Positions 63,789 through 64,000 of a DNA stretch of 64,000 bases are shown in pieces. Within the stretch, counting starts at the first letter, position 1, and the number at the start of each line of letters is the position of its first letter. The stretch is from Terrabacter sp. Root181. GTDB taxonomy: Bacteria > Actinomycetota > Actinomycetes > Actinomycetales > Dermatophilaceae. The notes beneath the pieces are model-generated. The model saw only the letters and a program-made list of their open reading frames with translations, was not told the DNA's origin and made no database searches. The translations under genes were made by a program, and so were the position numbers. The stretch lies in contig NZ_LMHU01000001.1 in the NCBI RefSeq assembly GCF_001428505.1, forward strand, positions 890,891 to 954,890. The letters are read 5' to 3'.

Positions 63789-63851
63789 TGGTGGGCCCCG
63801 TCGGGCTCGAACCGACGACCGGCGGATTAAAAGTCCGATGTCACGGAGCCC
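63789..63851 (-). tRNA. tRNA-Lys-like sequence lacking a D arm (pseudo or attachment site)
   Basis: From the anticodon stem to an encoded CCA (63837 to 63789), this is a good tRNA-Lys: loop CTTTTAA with anticodon TTT, T arm GTCGG-TTCGAGC-CCGAC and acceptor GGGGCCC with A and CCA. Upstream, GGGCTCC at 63851-63845 could pair as the 5' acceptor strand, but only seven bases lie between it and the anticodon stem, so no D arm can form, and the first anticodon-stem pair is broken. It may be a 3' tRNA fragment made by integrase-mediated insertion, or a tRNA gene with an internal deletion. It is not expected to work as a tRNA. Confidence 0.55.
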
Positions 63852-63966
63852 TTGAACACTAGTCTACATGGCCCGGCGACCAGCGGAGACGCGCGAATCG
63901 TCCTGCGACGATTGACAATCAGCAAATCGGCTGTGGCGCACCCCGACGCATCGGGGCCGACCTCGG

Positions 63967-64000
63967 CGGAGCCCTACCGGAGCCCGTACGGAGCCCCTTG
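63967..64000. repeat. Three CGGAGCCC direct repeats with 11-bp period, cut by the window end
   Basis: CGGAGCCC recurs at 63967, 63978 and 63989, exactly 11 bp apart, and a further copy is at 63844 inside the tRNA-like region. The last repeat plus CTTG resembles the bases after the 63844 copy (CGGAGCCCTTG). Regular helical spacing suggests protein-binding sites, such as integrase arm sites; this is inference. Confidence 0.55.

Noticed and set aside
63967-64000. Replication origin iterons
   Set aside because: Three repeats and no replication initiator gene in view; integrase-type sites or chance fit better, though the window ends there.

Overview
The window is high-GC DNA, packed with genes that often overlap by 4 bp (ATGA or GTGA) and frequently start with GTG. 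Gene content (paired guaB1-type GMP reductase, a DesA3-like membrane desaturase with its reductase, PucR and TrmB-LuxR regulators, phosphoketolase, CsbD and DUF1003 proteins) fits an actinobacterium, perhaps Micrococcales/Intrasporangiaceae; the family-level guess is inference.

Layout. 1-4649: purine catabolism (end of a probable xdhA, then xdhB, xdhC, guaD). 4722-8254: two glycosyltransferase genes on the minus strand, one a HEAT-repeat/GT4 fusion. 8336-13303: a TrmB/LuxR hybrid regulator divergent from a large secreted subtilase. 13538-16582: stress or membrane proteins, a lipid kinase-like protein and a phasin-like helical protein. 16788-20075: PHA synthase (phaC, with a frameshift in a run of seven G), PHA depolymerase (phaZ) and a TetR repressor. 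20214-26143: a five-gene operon, each gene overlapping the next by ATGA, encoding extradiol dioxygenase, FAH-family hydrolase, acyl-CoA synthetase, DoxX and an MhpA-like hydroxylase. Four copies of one palindromic operator link the phasin-like gene, phaCZ, tetR and the aromatic operon into one predicted regulon; this is the most interesting system seen here.

26332-35635: RNase J with a short leader ORF, tRNA-Phe, YceI, a protein with a ribbon-helix-helix-like tail and its probable operator, a metzincin, a RibD-type reductase, an MMPL transporter and GuaB1. 35778-41186: HAD phosphatase, desaturase and ferredoxin reductase, divergent PucR regulator, and a D-2-hydroxyacid dehydrogenase. 41261-48507: tRNA-Asp and tRNA-Glu, a PHP protein, two ECF sigma genes, Nudix, two alkylguanine transferases, a CDF transporter and CsbD. 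48704-51124: phosphoketolase.

51126-63508: a sugar-acid island. A kinase-pdxA2-deoR operon diverges from a nine-gene operon (Dpp-type ABC transporter, aldo/keto reductase, HpaI-type aldolase, sialidase-like protein, SDR), with a strong palindrome between them. 63641-64000: a thiolase-tail remnant, a tRNA-Lys-like sequence lacking its D arm, and 11-bp direct repeats cut by the window edge, suggesting an integration boundary.

Two repeat families are dispersed in intergenic DNA: a repeat containing ACCGAGGGCGTATGCCG, and paired CACTCGAGTG-type palindromes. All coordinates, motifs and repeats were read by eye; no database search was run.
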